A DNA stretch of 51,651 nucleotides. Source: an uncultured Alphaproteobacteria bacterium (GTDB taxonomy: Bacteria > Pseudomonadota > Alphaproteobacteria > Rhizobiales > Aestuariivirgaceae). Positions 1 to 8,332 of this stretch are shown piece by piece. The stretch covers positions 1 to 51,651 of the forward strand of contig CAMFKI010000024.1 of assembly GCA_945957365.1 (NCBI GenBank). Reading direction: 5' to 3'. Position numbers and translations under genes: made by a program. The notes beneath the pieces are model-generated. The model made no database searches. It saw only the letters and a program-made list of their open reading frames with translations, and was not told the DNA's origin. The stretch's first letter is position 1. Every line of letters starts with the position of its first letter.

Positions 1-603
1 ATCGTCGGCAACCGGGCCTATTCCGACCGCATCGAAGCCATCATGGCGCTGGCGCGCGCCCATGCCGCGGGCTTCGCGGAGGGCGGCGTCCTCCCCGTCA
101 TCAAGCACATTCCCGGCCATGGCCGTGCCCGGGCCGATAGCCACCTCGAATTGCCGGTGGTCGATGCCAGGCGCGCCGAACTCGAGGCAGTGGATTTTCC
201 GCCCTTCGCGGCGATGGCCGACGCCCCGATGGCGATGACGGCACATGTGGTCTACACGGCGATCGACAAGGCTGCCCCCGCGACGCTGTCGAAGAAGGTG
301 ATCTCAGGCGTCATCCGCAAGCAGATCGGCTTCCGCGGGCTCCTGATGACGGACGACCTGTCGATGAAGGCGTTGTCGGGGAGCTATGCCGAGAAGACCA
401 GGCGCGCGCTGGAGGCGGGCTGCGACATCGTCCTGCACTGCAACGGGCAGTTGGACCAGATGGAAGAGGTCGCTGCGGCGGCGGGCGCCCTCAAGGGCAG
501 GGCGCTGTCGCGCGCCAAGGCCGCTCTCCGCATGGCGCGCAAGCCCCAGCCCTTCGACCGCAGCCAGGCGCTGAAGGATCTCGAGGCCGTGCTGCCGGCC
601 TGA
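1..603 (+). CDS. nagZ: Beta-N-acetylhexosaminidase NagZ (5' truncated by window edge)
   Basis: The frame is open from base 1, so the N-terminal part lies outside the window; 200 codons remain. NagZ is a cytoplasmic family 3 glycoside hydrolase that removes N-acetylglucosamine from recycled muropeptides. The visible part holds both catalytic motifs. KHIPGHGRA followed by DSH (fragment residues 35-48) carries the Asp-His acid/base pair typical of NagZ. TDDLSM (about 117-122) carries the nucleophilic Asp. The gene sits upstream of scpA and scpB in the same direction, an arrangement common in Hyphomicrobiales. Confidence 0.95.
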   Translation: MVGNRAYSDRIEAIMALARAHAAGFAEGGVLPVIKHIPGHGRARADSHLELPVVDARRAELEAVDFPPFAAMADAPMAMTAHVVYTAIDKAAPATLSKKVISGVIRKQIGFRGLLMTDDLSMKALSGSYAEKTRRALEAGCDIVLHCNGQLDQMEEVAAAAGALKGRALSRAKAALRMARKPQPFDRSQALKDLEAVLPA

Positions 604-722
604 GCCGCTGCATCGTCAACCATGTATCCCACTGGTGAATCTGGGGATAAGTTGTGGCAGGAAGGCGAATCACCCACCATCCCTTGGTATCAGGATGGTG
701 ACGAGACGAGGATGATTCCGGC

Positions 723-1562
723 GTGACCGACCAGGACGAGAGCAAGCAGGAGCCCGTGGCCGCCCCCGAAGGCTGGCCCGACGGCGAAGCGCCCCTGCGC
801 ACGGAACCGATCGCGGTGGCCGATGACGGCACCCTGATCGTCGACGTCGGCGGCTTCGAAGGCCCGCTCGACCTGCTTCTCGAACTGGCGCGCCAGCACA
901 AGGTGGACCTCAAGCAGATTTCCATCCTCAAGCTCGCCGAGCAGTATCTCGACTTCATCGAGCGGGCGCGCAAGCTACAGCTGGAACTCGCCGCCGATTA
1001 CCTGGTGATGGCGGCGTGGCTCGCCTATCTCAAATCCCGCCTGCTGATCCCCGTGCCTCCGGGCTCGGAAGAGCAGGAACCAGCCGACCTCGCGGCGCGG
1101 CTTGCGTTCCGGCTGCAGCGGCTGCAGGCGATGCGCACCGCCTCCGAGAACCTGATGAAGCGCAGCGTTCTGGGGCGCGACGTGTTCGCGCGCGGTGCGC
1201 CCGAGCCGATCATGGTCGATACGAGGCGCCTCTATGCCGACAACCTCATCGACCTGCTCAAGGCCTATGCCGACCGGCGCAAGAAGAAGATGGTGCACCA
1301 GATCTATGTGCCCAAGCGCCACCCCACATGGTCGATCAAGGAGGCCCGCAATGCGCTCGAGCGCATGGTGGGGGTGATGGACGACTGGGGCACCTTCGAC
1401 ATCTGGCTGGCGCAATACATGGCCGAACCGGGCATGCGCCGCTCGGTGACGGCGTCGAGTTTCACCGCGAGCCTCGAGCTTGCGCGCGAAGGCCTTCTGG
1501 AACTGAGGCAGGAGGGGCCGTTCCGCCCCATCTATCTCAGGCGGCGGGCGAGTGCGGCCTGA
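723..1562 (+). CDS. scpA: Segregation and condensation protein A
   Basis: ScpA is the kleisin subunit that bridges SMC ATPase heads and binds ScpB in the bacterial condensin complex. The 279-residue product has the kleisin N-terminal signature FEGPLDLLL at 45-53 and the helix ADYLVMAAWLAYLKSRLLIP at 91-110. A winged-helix C-terminal domain is expected near the end. About 40 residues of acidic, Pro-rich sequence precede the core. The start is GTG, with a purine-rich GAGACGAGG upstream at a rather long spacing. scpB follows 24-33 bases downstream, so the two are probably cotranscribed. Confidence 0.95.
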   Translation: MTDQDESKQEPVAAPEGWPDGEAPLRTEPIAVADDGTLIVDVGGFEGPLDLLLELARQHKVDLKQISILKLAEQYLDFIERARKLQLELAADYLVMAAWLAYLKSRLLIPVPPGSEEQEPADLAARLAFRLQRLQAMRTASENLMKRSVLGRDVFARGAPEPIMVDTRRLYADNLIDLLKAYADRRKKKMVHQIYVPKRHPTWSIKEARNALERMVGVMDDWGTFDIWLAQYMAEPGMRRSVTASSFTASLELAREGLLELRQEGPFRPIYLRRRASAA

Positions 1563-1595
1563 GGGCCGTGTCAGTAACGTGACGGAGTGAGCGAC

Positions 1596-2498
1596 ATGAC
1601 CATGCAGACGCAAGCCGTGGCGGCGGAAGCCGCAATCGACGAGGACGAGGCGATCGCGCATGACGAGGCTGCGGGCGATGGCCGCCCCGGCGACGAGGAG
1701 GTCGTGGCGATCATCGCGGAAGAGGTGACCGAGATCGAGATGGTCGTGGAGGAGTCTGCGCAAGACCTTTCCGAGGACGAGACCGGCGACCAGCCGTCGG
1801 CGACGGTGACGCGCCATCCGCGCGCCGACCGCAACCAGCATCTGCGCATCGTCGAGGCCATCCTGTTCGCCACTGCCGAACCGGTGGACGTGGCGCATCT
1901 CAGGGGCTACCTGCCCGAGGGCACCGACGTCGCGGGGCTTCTGGCGGATCTCAAGGCCAATTATGCCAACCGCGGCGTCAACCTCGTCGAGGTGGCGGGC
2001 AAGTGGCTGTTCCGCACCTCCGATGACCTGAGCTACCTGCTGCGCCGCGAGAAGGTGGAGGAGCGCAAGCTCTCCAAGGCCGCGATGGAAACGCTCGCCA
2101 TCATCGCCTATCACCAGCCGGTGACGCGCGCCGAGATCGAGGATATCCGCGGCGTCGCCATTTCAAAGGGCACGCTGGACCAGCTGCTGGAAATCGGCTG
2201 GGTGCGCATGCGCGGCCGGCGCAAGACCCCGGGACGGCCGGTGACCTATGGCACGACGGAAGCCTTCCTCAGTCACTTCGGCCTCAACGAGGTCGGCGAC
2301 CTGCCGGGCCTGCAGGAACTGAAGGGGGCAGGGCTGCTCGATGCCAACCTGCCGCCCGGCTTCGACATCCCCATGCCGCGCGCCGGTGACGACCTGCTGC
2401 CCGACGAAGAACCCCTGGACGGCACCGAGACCGACCAGCTGCCGCTCGAGATGCACCTTCCCGAGCAGGCAACGGAAGAACCCGGCTCGGAGACCTAG
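1596..2498 (+). CDS. scpB: Segregation and condensation protein B
   Basis: ScpB is the dimeric winged-helix partner of ScpA in the SMC complex. Typical core stretches are HLRIVEAILFATAEPV, AMETLAIIAYHQPVTRAEIE and GRRKTPGRPVTYGTT. I chose ATG at 1596 because GGAG at 1584-1587 lies 8 bases upstream. A GTG at 1587 in the same frame would overlap that site. The first 70 or so residues are very rich in Glu and Asp with no family similarity I recognise, and the C-terminal 50 residues are also acidic. The core is of ordinary length. Confidence 0.94.
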   Translation: MTMQTQAVAAEAAIDEDEAIAHDEAAGDGRPGDEEVVAIIAEEVTEIEMVVEESAQDLSEDETGDQPSATVTRHPRADRNQHLRIVEAILFATAEPVDVAHLRGYLPEGTDVAGLLADLKANYANRGVNLVEVAGKWLFRTSDDLSYLLRREKVEERKLSKAAMETLAIIAYHQPVTRAEIEDIRGVAISKGTLDQLLEIGWVRMRGRRKTPGRPVTYGTTEAFLSHFGLNEVGDLPGLQELKGAGLLDANLPPGFDIPMPRAGDDLLPDEEPLDGTETDQLPLEMHLPEQATEEPGSET

Positions 2499-2535
2499 AC
2501 CAAGCCTGGGTGGGGCGGCGGGAACCCGCCTCACC

Positions 2536-3579
2536 ATGGGGCGTTGCGACCGCATGAGCAGCATGCGGCCTCCGGCGGCGAGACGCCGACCCACAGCATC
2601 CCTGTCCTTGATCATCACCGCCGCCCTCGTGGGGGTGGCCGCCAACGCGCTGCATGGCGTGTTCGGCACCCGGCAACAGGCGGGGCAACAGGCGGTGCCG
2701 GCCAGCCAGGCTCCGCCCGCACCCGCCGGCTGGTGGACCATCCTCAAGCGCACCTATGGTGAAGTGAACAAGGACCGCGTGCTGGCGGTGGCGGGCGGTG
2801 TGACCTTCTACGGCCTGCTGTCGCTGTTTCCGGCGGTTACGGTGCTGGTCTCGCTCTATGGGCTCATCGCCGATCCGGCGAGCATCGCGGACCATCTCCG
2901 GGCGCTCGGCAGCGTGCTGCCGCAGGGTGCGCTGCAGATCATCGGCGACCAGGTGACGCGCATCGTGACGGCGGACCAGTCGAAGCTCAGCATCGCGGCG
3001 CTGGCCGGCCTCGTGGTGGCGGTGTGGAGCGCCAATTCGGCCATGAAGGCGATGATGGACGCCCTCAACATCGCCTATGATGCGGACGAGCAGCGGTCCT
3101 TCGTCAAGCTCAACCTCGTGTCGCTGGGCTTCACGATGGCTGCCATCGTGGGGCTGATTGTCATGATGTCGGCCATCGCCGTGGTGCCGGCCGTCCTGCA
3201 GTTCTTCAACCTGGGCCGTTTCGGCGACCTGCTGCTGTGGGCCGGGCGCTGGCCGCTGGTCTGGGTCCTTTCCGCCGCCGCCCTCGCGGTGCTGTACCAG
3301 TGGGGGCCGAGCCGGACCGGGGTGGCGTGGCGCTGGATCACGCCGGGAAGTGCTGCGGCGAGCATCGGCCTCGTCCTCTTCTCCATGCTGTTCTCGTGGT
3401 ATGCCGCGAACCTCGCCGACTACAACGGCACCTATGGCTCGCTCGGCGCCGTCATCGGGTTTCTGACCTGGATGTGGCTCTGCGCCATCATCGTGTTGGC
3501 GGGAGCCGAACTCAATGCCGAGGTCGAGCACGCGGCGCGACCCGCAGCAGCGCCCGTGGGTCCGACGCGGAAGAAATGA
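2536..3579 (+). CDS. YihY/virulence factor BrkB family membrane protein
   Basis: A 347-residue polytopic inner-membrane protein of the YihY/BrkB family (older name: RNase BN family). The family's function is not settled. After an N-terminal extension with one hydrophobic segment comes the family core: a WWTILKRTYGEVNKDR helix, AVAGGVTFYGLLSLFPAV, four further membrane spans, and the closing motif IIVLAGAELNAEVEHA. ATG 2536 is the first in-frame start after scpB ends; ATGs at 2554 and 2563 are alternatives and no start has a strong ribosome site. In many relatives tatABC follows scpB; here this gene does, and no tat gene is present. Confidence 0.9.
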   Translation: MGRCDRMSSMRPPAARRRPTASLSLIITAALVGVAANALHGVFGTRQQAGQQAVPASQAPPAPAGWWTILKRTYGEVNKDRVLAVAGGVTFYGLLSLFPAVTVLVSLYGLIADPASIADHLRALGSVLPQGALQIIGDQVTRIVTADQSKLSIAALAGLVVAVWSANSAMKAMMDALNIAYDADEQRSFVKLNLVSLGFTMAAIVGLIVMMSAIAVVPAVLQFFNLGRFGDLLLWAGRWPLVWVLSAAALAVLYQWGPSRTGVAWRWITPGSAAASIGLVLFSMLFSWYAANLADYNGTYGSLGAVIGFLTWMWLCAIIVLAGAELNAEVEHAARPAAAPVGPTRKK

Positions 3580-3928
3580 TCCGTCGACGGACGATCTAGG
3601 CGGCTGCCGCGCGCCGGGCCTCGGCACGCGCGATCGAGGCTTCGGCGCGCCCGATGATGTCGGGATCGCCGGTGGCCACCGCAGTCCACAGGAAGGCCCG
3701 CACCACCGCCGGGTGGTTCAGGTGATCGGCGACATCGAAGCGGCGGGGCGCCTCGCGAGGCGAATCAGGACCAGTCATGGGTTGAGTATGCAGCCCGCCG
3801 TGACACTGACCATCCGCATTTACCCAAATAATCGCACATGACGATCGTTCGTCCTCCCCGGCATCGCGGCATTGCCCGCCCGGCACGGAGGCGTGTAAGT
3901 TAAGTGCAAAATGCCATGGGGTGATCAT
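3580..3928. other. Intergenic stretch with one possible small minus-strand gene
   Basis: This stretch lies between the YihY-family gene and the YcgJ-like gene. The only plausible coding sequence is the 60-codon minus-strand frame listed separately. The rest (about 3779-3928) is probably the promoter region of the plus-strand small secreted protein. I see no convincing terminator, repeat or RNA. Confidence 0.5.
3596..3778 (-). CDS. Small hypothetical protein resembling the N-terminus of addiction-module antidotes
   Basis: A 60-residue frame in the gap between two plus-strand genes. I do not recognise a complete family. The stretch FDVADHL, then helices containing AVVRAFL and TGDPDIIGRA, then an Ala/Arg-rich end, resembles the first helices of HigA-like probable addiction-module antidotes. 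In those, a 'GDP' turn precedes a helix-turn-helix domain. No such domain follows here: the frame stops and the YihY gene end is 16 bases away. The ATG has no clear ribosome site. It may be an orphan, a decayed remnant, or a chance frame. Confidence 0.4.
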   Translation of the reverse strand: MTGPDSPREAPRRFDVADHLNHPAVVRAFLWTAVATGDPDIIGRAEASIARAEARRAAAA

Positions 3929-4258
3929 ATGAAGACCCTTCCGATCGCGCTTGCCGGACTCGCGGCGCTCACCGTGGCGGCGCTGGCCGCGCCGGGCGAT
4001 TTCGGCAACGACGTGTCCTCGCCGCAGGCCGGCGTGCTGTGCGACGGCGCGGGCCAGTGGTGTGCCGATGCCACGGGCGTTTCCGTGAGCTGGACCGAGC
4101 ACATCTTCGGGGCTGCGGCGGCGGGACGCCTCGTCGGCGCAGCACCCACCCAGTTCGGCTTCGCCAACCAGGTGACATGCGACCTCGACAGCCAGACCTG
4201 CAGCGGCGGTGACGGCACCGCCGCCGAGATGATGACGAAGGCCCTTTTCGCGCAATGA
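3929..4258 (+). CDS. Small secreted protein, YcgJ / Fels-1 prophage protein-like
   Basis: A 109-residue product with a clear Sec signal peptide (MKTLPIALAGLAALTVAALA, then cleavage near an APGD), so it is probably periplasmic. The mature part has four Cys in two pairs: GVLCDGAGQWCAD and VTCDLDSQTC, separated by a segment ending in SVSWTEHIFG. This spacing fits the YcgJ (Fels-1 prophage protein-like) family, of unknown function; disulfides are likely. I chose ATG 3929 over 3911 because the signal peptide then starts with Met-Lys and GGGGTGA lies just upstream. The TupA-like gene follows 22 bases later. Confidence 0.7.
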   Translation: MKTLPIALAGLAALTVAALAAPGDFGNDVSSPQAGVLCDGAGQWCADATGVSVSWTEHIFGAAAAGRLVGAAPTQFGFANQVTCDLDSQTCSGGDGTAAEMMTKALFAQ

Positions 4259-4280
4259 CCTGTCATGGCGGAGGCGGCCC

Positions 4281-5294
4281 ATGGCCGTGGTGGTGACGGA
4301 CGACCCCGCAACGTCCCTCAGGGAGCGCCTGGCGGCCGCACGCGGACCGGCGCGCGAACTCGCCGCCGAGATCCGCAGGCGGTATCGGCCGCGGGATCCG
4401 GCCCTCAGCCGGCCCGGCCACGCCCGCGGCGTCGACGCCTATTCGGAAGCGGACCTCGAGCGGGTCATCACCACCATTTTTGCCTATTATCGCAAGGTGG
4501 CAGGGCGCTACCCCGACCTGCTGCAGCCCCGCCTCTATTCCGAGAAGATCAACGCCCTGAAGCTTTTCGCGTATTTCAAGGTGCCGGAAAGCGGCAACAA
4601 GCTCGCGACCGCGTCCTTCCTCACGCCCGACGCCGCGGCCATCCTCCGCATGCCGGAAGTGGCATGGCACTCGCCGCAGGCGGGACTGCCTGCCAACGAC
4701 GCGGTGCCGCCGGGCGAATACTATCTCAAGTCCAGCCACGGCAGCGGTCAATGCCTGCGCATCCGCTATCCGCTGTCGCCTGAAAGCCGCGAAACCCTCG
4801 ATGCCCAGTCAGCACGCTGGCTCGTCACCCGCTATGGTCTGGAAACCGGCGAATGGTGGTATGGCGCCTTCCGGCCGCAGCTGCTGCTGGAACGCTGTGT
4901 CACGCGGCGCGATCCGTCAGCCGCGATCCTCTACTTCCTGTTTCGCGGCGAGGTGCACAGCATCTATGTCGACGAGAAATTGCTCGACGGAACCCACCGG
5001 GCCCGGGCCAGCCTCTATGACCCCGAATTCCGGCTGCTGCCGGAAGCGGCGGGAAATTCCGAGCCCATCGGCGCGTTTTCGATATCGGACGGCATGAAGG
5101 AACGCGCGCTCGCCGCAGTCAGGTCGATCGGCCGGACCTTCGAGGCGGTGCGCGTCGACCTGATCGCCGGCGATGCGGAAGACCTCTATTTCAACGAGAT
5201 CACCTTCACCAACTACGGCGGTCTGCCCCTGTCATCCCGCTGGCGCGACGAGTCGCTGGGCGAGATGTGGGGGCCCTGCAGCTTCCTGATGTGA
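4281..5294 (+). CDS. TupA-like ATP-grasp protein
   Basis: A 337-residue protein that fits the TupA-like ATP-grasp family, whose members ligate amino acids or act on cell-surface polymers. Recognisable stretches in order are PRLYSEKINALKLFAYF, YYLKSSHGSGQCLRI (nucleotide-binding lysine and glycine-rich loop), the WLVTRYGLETGEWWYGAF region, and VRVDLIAGDAEDLYFNEITF with acidic residues expected to bind metal. GGAGG at 4269-4273 lies 7 bases before the ATG. No glycosyltransferase or polysaccharide gene is nearby, so the substrate is unknown. The small secreted protein just upstream may be cotranscribed. Confidence 0.8.
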   Translation: MAVVVTDDPATSLRERLAAARGPARELAAEIRRRYRPRDPALSRPGHARGVDAYSEADLERVITTIFAYYRKVAGRYPDLLQPRLYSEKINALKLFAYFKVPESGNKLATASFLTPDAAAILRMPEVAWHSPQAGLPANDAVPPGEYYLKSSHGSGQCLRIRYPLSPESRETLDAQSARWLVTRYGLETGEWWYGAFRPQLLLERCVTRRDPSAAILYFLFRGEVHSIYVDEKLLDGTHRARASLYDPEFRLLPEAAGNSEPIGAFSISDGMKERALAAVRSIGRTFEAVRVDLIAGDAEDLYFNEITFTNYGGLPLSSRWRDESLGEMWGPCSFLM

Positions 5295-5323
5295 CGGCAC
5301 AGGCAGGCCGTCGCCTCAGCGCG

Positions 5324-6805
5324 TCACAGCTGGATGAACGTGTTTTTCACCTGGCAGTACTTGTCCATGGCATGGAGCGACTTGTCGCGGCCGATGCCGG
5401 ATTGCTTGTAGCCGCCGAAGGGGTTGGTGATGTCGGAACCCCAGACATTGTTGACCACCACGGTGCCGGCCTTGAGGCGCCGCGCCAGGCGGTGCGCGCG
5501 GCTCACGTCGCGGGTCCAGAGGTTGGCCTGCAGGCCATAGATCGAGTCGTTGGCGAGGCGGACGGCGTCCTCTTCGTCCTTAAAGGCGACGGCGACCACG
5601 ACGGGGCCGAAGATCTCTTCCTGGGCGATCTTCATGTCGTTGCGGACGTCGGTGAAGACGGTGGGCTCGATATAGGCGCCGCCGGTTTCCTTGCGGGCCT
5701 GCTGGCCGCCGGTGGCGATGCTGGCGCCTTCCTTGCGGCCCTCGGCGATGTAGCCCAGCACGCGGTTCATCTGGTCGGCGTCGACCACGGCGCCCATCGT
5801 GGTGGCGGGATCGAGCGGATCGGCGGGCGTCCAGGGCTTGGCGTGCTTGGCGACGAGGGCCACGAATTCGTCCCTGATCCTGTCCTCGACGAGAATGCGG
5901 GTCGGAGCGTTGCAGCTCTGGCCGGAGTTGAAGAACACGCCGTCGGCCGACGTCTTGGCAATGTGCTCGAGGTCGCCGGCGTCGGCGAACACGATGTTGG
6001 GCGACTTGCCGCCGGTCTCGAGCGACACGTGCTTCATGTTGGACTCGCCCGCATAGCGCAGGAAATACTTGCCGACGACGGTGGAGCCGGTGAAGGCCAC
6101 CATGTCGACGTCCATGTGGCGGCCCAGCGCCTGGCCGGCGGTTTCGCCGAAGCCGGGCAGCACCTGCAACACGCCATCGGGTATGCCGGCCTCCGCCGCG
6201 AGCTCGGCCACCCGCAGCATGGTGAGCGGCGACTGCTCGGCCGGCTTCACGACGATCGAATTGCCCGTGGCCAGCGCGGGCCCGAGCTTCCAGGAGGCCA
6301 TGAGCAGGGGATAGTTCCATGGCACCACCGCGGCGACGACGCCGATCGGCTCGCGCGTGATCAGCGACACCGAGTCGGGGCGGTAGGGGGCGATCTCGTC
6401 GTAGACCTTGTCGGCGGCCTCGGCATACCACTGGATCGCCTGGATGGCGCCCGGAATGTCGCCGCCCGCCGAGACCGAGATGGGCTTGCCCATGTCGAGC
6501 GTCTCGAGCAGTGCGAGCTCGTCCTTGTGCTTCTGCATCAGCTCGGCCAGCTTCAGCATCACCTTCTTGCGCTTGGCCGGGTGGCAGGCGGACCAGGTGC
6601 CCTTCTCGAACACCGCGCGCGCCGCGGCCACCGCGCGATTCACGTCCTCGGCGTCACATGCGGCGACCCTGGTCAGCACCTTGCCGTCGATGGGGGAGAC
6701 GCAGTCGAAGGTCTCGGCCGACGCCGCGGGCACGTATTTGCCGTTGATGAAGGCCTGGTTGCGGTAGCTGAGGCTGGGGATCATGGCGCGGTAGTCGACG
6801 GGCAT
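5324..6805 (-). CDS. NAD(P)-dependent aldehyde dehydrogenase (PuuC-like)
   Basis: A 493-residue soluble dehydrogenase that oxidises an aldehyde to the acid with NAD(P). The family landmarks are VVPWNYPLLMASWKLGPAL (about 161-179), the cofactor loop FTGSTVVGK, the general base in LETGGKSPN (Glu263), the catalytic Cys298 in NSGQSCNAPTR, and the C-terminal NPFGGYKQSGIGRD. The N-terminal part (SPIDGKVL, THETLDMGKPI-like segment) resembles gamma-glutamyl-gamma-aminobutyraldehyde and betaine aldehyde dehydrogenases. No polyamine genes adjoin it, so the substrate is not assigned. It stands alone between a convergent gene and rpmG. Confidence 0.92.
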   Translation of the reverse strand: MPVDYRAMIPSLSYRNQAFINGKYVPAASAETFDCVSPIDGKVLTRVAACDAEDVNRAVAAARAVFEKGTWSACHPAKRKKVMLKLAELMQKHKDELALLETLDMGKPISVSAGGDIPGAIQAIQWYAEAADKVYDEIAPYRPDSVSLITREPIGVVAAVVPWNYPLLMASWKLGPALATGNSIVVKPAEQSPLTMLRVAELAAEAGIPDGVLQVLPGFGETAGQALGRHMDVDMVAFTGSTVVGKYFLRYAGESNMKHVSLETGGKSPNIVFADAGDLEHIAKTSADGVFFNSGQSCNAPTRILVEDRIRDEFVALVAKHAKPWTPADPLDPATTMGAVVDADQMNRVLGYIAEGRKEGASIATGGQQARKETGGAYIEPTVFTDVRNDMKIAQEEIFGPVVVAVAFKDEEDAVRLANDSIYGLQANLWTRDVSRAHRLARRLKAGTVVVNNVWGSDITNPFGGYKQSGIGRDKSLHAMDKYCQVKNTFIQL

Positions 6806-6857
6806 GGGACTCTCCGGGGTTGAGCGGAATTCACGCGATCATATGGCCAGAAACGCG

Positions 6858-6885
6858 AAAGGCACCGCCCGTGGGCGATGCCTTT
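6858..6885 (-). terminator. Rho-independent-type terminator of rpmG
   Basis: Arms AAAGGCACCGCCC (6858-6870) and GGGCGATGCCTTT (6873-6885) face each other around a very short loop. On the minus strand the single C/A mismatch becomes a G-U pair, so the hairpin is better in that direction. It lies 26 bases past the rpmG stop codon. The stem itself ends in TTT, with another TTT shortly after. Confidence 0.7.
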
Positions 6886-6910
6886 TCGACTTGAAACGCT
6901 GACGCCAAGA

Positions 6911-7078
6911 TTACTTGATCTTGGTTTCCTTGAACTCGACGTGCTTGCGCGCGACGGGGTCGTACTTCTTGAACGACAGCTTGTCGGTCTTGGTGCGCGA
7001 GTTCTTCTTGGTCACGTAGAAATAGCCGGTGTCGGCGGACGACGCGAGCTTGATCTTGATAACGTTGCCTTTGGCCAT
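6911..7078 (-). CDS. rpmG: 50S ribosomal protein L33
   Basis: A 55-residue frame starting MAKGNVIKIKLASSADTG and continuing through YFYVTKKNSRTKTDKLSF to KHVEFKETKIK. This is the complete bacterial L33 of normal length. It lacks the CxxC pairs of the zinc-binding version. GGAG is 7 bases before the ATG on the minus strand. A hairpin terminator follows. rpmG downstream of rnr with DUF983 and Nudix genes in between is a common Hyphomicrobiales order. Confidence 0.96.
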   Translation of the reverse strand: MAKGNVIKIKLASSADTGYFYVTKKNSRTKTDKLSFKKYDPVARKHVEFKETKIK

Positions 7079-7132
7079 AATGGTCTCCAATACGGGAATT
7101 TGGGGCCGATAGACCCGAAACGGCGGGCAAAG

Positions 7133-7831
7133 TCAAGGCACGGGGGAAATCTCGTCCTCGACCCAGTTTTTCCCCCTCAGATACTGAAAGGACGCCGTGC
7201 AATCCTGGGGCGGCAGGCGGCCCTGATCGAGGAAGGGCTTCAGCCGCTTCAGCGCGTCAATGGTGATCAGGGGCAGGTCCAGCGAGGCGATCTCGTCGAG
7301 TGTGAGCCAGGACAGGGTGAGGAGTTCGCCGCCGCCGTCGTGATGCGGCTGGTCGATATTGGAGAGGTTATCGGCATCGGCCACGAAGAACCGGGAATCA
7401 TAGCGCCTGGTGCGGCCGGGCGGGGTGATCGCCCGCATGAAGAGGGTGAGCCCCGACAGGTCCGGCGCGTCCTCGAGCCGGCCCCGCCCGAACAGCAGGC
7501 CGGTTTCCTCCCAGGTCTCGCGCACGGCCGTGTAGGCGAGGCCACGGGCACGCGAGGGGCTGGCCTTCCCCCGCATGCGGTGGAGGAGCTTGGCGAGTGT
7601 TGCGGGGTGCAGGTCCTTGCCGGGTTTCACCCGGCTATCGGCGGCGTCCAGCCTGCCCCCGGGGAAGACGTATTTGTTGGGCATGAAGGAATGGCCCTGG
7701 GCGCGCTGGCCCATCAAGATGCGCGGCGCGCCGGAGCCCTTCCGCACGAGGATCAGCGTGGCCGAATCCCTGGGTTTCAGGACCTTGGGATGGAGCTTCG
7801 AGCCGGCGAATTCGGGGTGGTCGTAGCTCAT
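7133..7831 (-). CDS. Nudix hydrolase
   Basis: A 232-residue Nudix-fold hydrolase, likely cleaving a nucleoside diphosphate linked to another moiety. KYVFPGGRLDAAD begins the Nudix region, and the REX2EEXG core reads AVRETWEETGLLFG after an insertion of about 35 residues. The split motif is typical of the longer NUDT19-type or CoA-type relatives, so the substrate is uncertain. I chose ATG 7831 because it overlaps the DUF983 stop codon as ATGA, indicating translational coupling. It lies between DUF983 and rpmG. Confidence 0.9.
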   Translation of the reverse strand: MSYDHPEFAGSKLHPKVLKPRDSATLILVRKGSGAPRILMGQRAQGHSFMPNKYVFPGGRLDAADSRVKPGKDLHPATLAKLLHRMRGKASPSRARGLAYTAVRETWEETGLLFGRGRLEDAPDLSGLTLFMRAITPPGRTRRYDSRFFVADADNLSNIDQPHHDGGGELLTLSWLTLDEIASLDLPLITIDALKRLKPFLDQGRLPPQDCTASFQYLRGKNWVEDEISPVP

Positions 7832-8247
7832 TCGTCCTCGGGCCGGTGGGCCGGGTCGAAGCCATGCATGCGGTTGGCCCATTGCAGGCCGACGATGGCG
7901 CCCTTGACGGCGGGCAGCAGCGCGAAGGTGAGCGACAGGGTGACCGCCGTCCACAGCATGAAATGGACCGACAGGTCCGGGTGCCAGAGCTTTTCCACCA
8001 CGAGGACGAGCGGCACCACGATATGGCCGACGATCATCATGGTGAAATAGGGCGGCGCGTCATCGGCGCGGTGGTGGTGCAGTTCCTCGCCGCAGACATC
8101 GCAGCTGTGGACCACGTTGAGGTACTTATCGAACATCGCGCCCTTGCCACAGGCCGGGCAATGGCAGGTGAAGCCGCGCCACATCGCCTGTTTCCAGGAG
8201 CGCGGTTCGGCAAGGCTGAGGGCAGGGGTGTCGATGGCGAGGGTCAT
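7828..8247 (-). CDS. DUF983 family membrane protein
   Basis: A 139-residue protein of the DUF983 family. A zinc-ribbon-like pair, CHCPACGKGAMF and CDVCGEEL, occupies about residues 28-57. Two hydrophobic segments follow (MMIVGHIVVPLVLVV and MLWTAVTLSLTFALLPAV). The function is unknown; the family recurs between rnr and rpmG in alphaproteobacteria. Its stop overlaps the start of the Nudix gene by 4 bases. Confidence 0.92.
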   Translation of the reverse strand: MTLAIDTPALSLAEPRSWKQAMWRGFTCHCPACGKGAMFDKYLNVVHSCDVCGEELHHHRADDAPPYFTMMIVGHIVVPLVLVVEKLWHPDLSVHFMLWTAVTLSLTFALLPAVKGAIVGLQWANRMHGFDPAHRPEDE

Positions 8248-8332
8248 GGAACCTGAAAATGGGCGCAGGCGCGGCCGAATTGAAGCGGGTTTAGCCCCGC
8301 GCGACGGTGTGCCGCAAGCCCCGCTCCTGCCA

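Noticed and set aside
5267..6823. A 518-codon plus-strand frame opposite the aldehyde dehydrogenase
   Set aside because: It is a shadow of the dehydrogenase, which has all its catalytic motifs on the minus strand.
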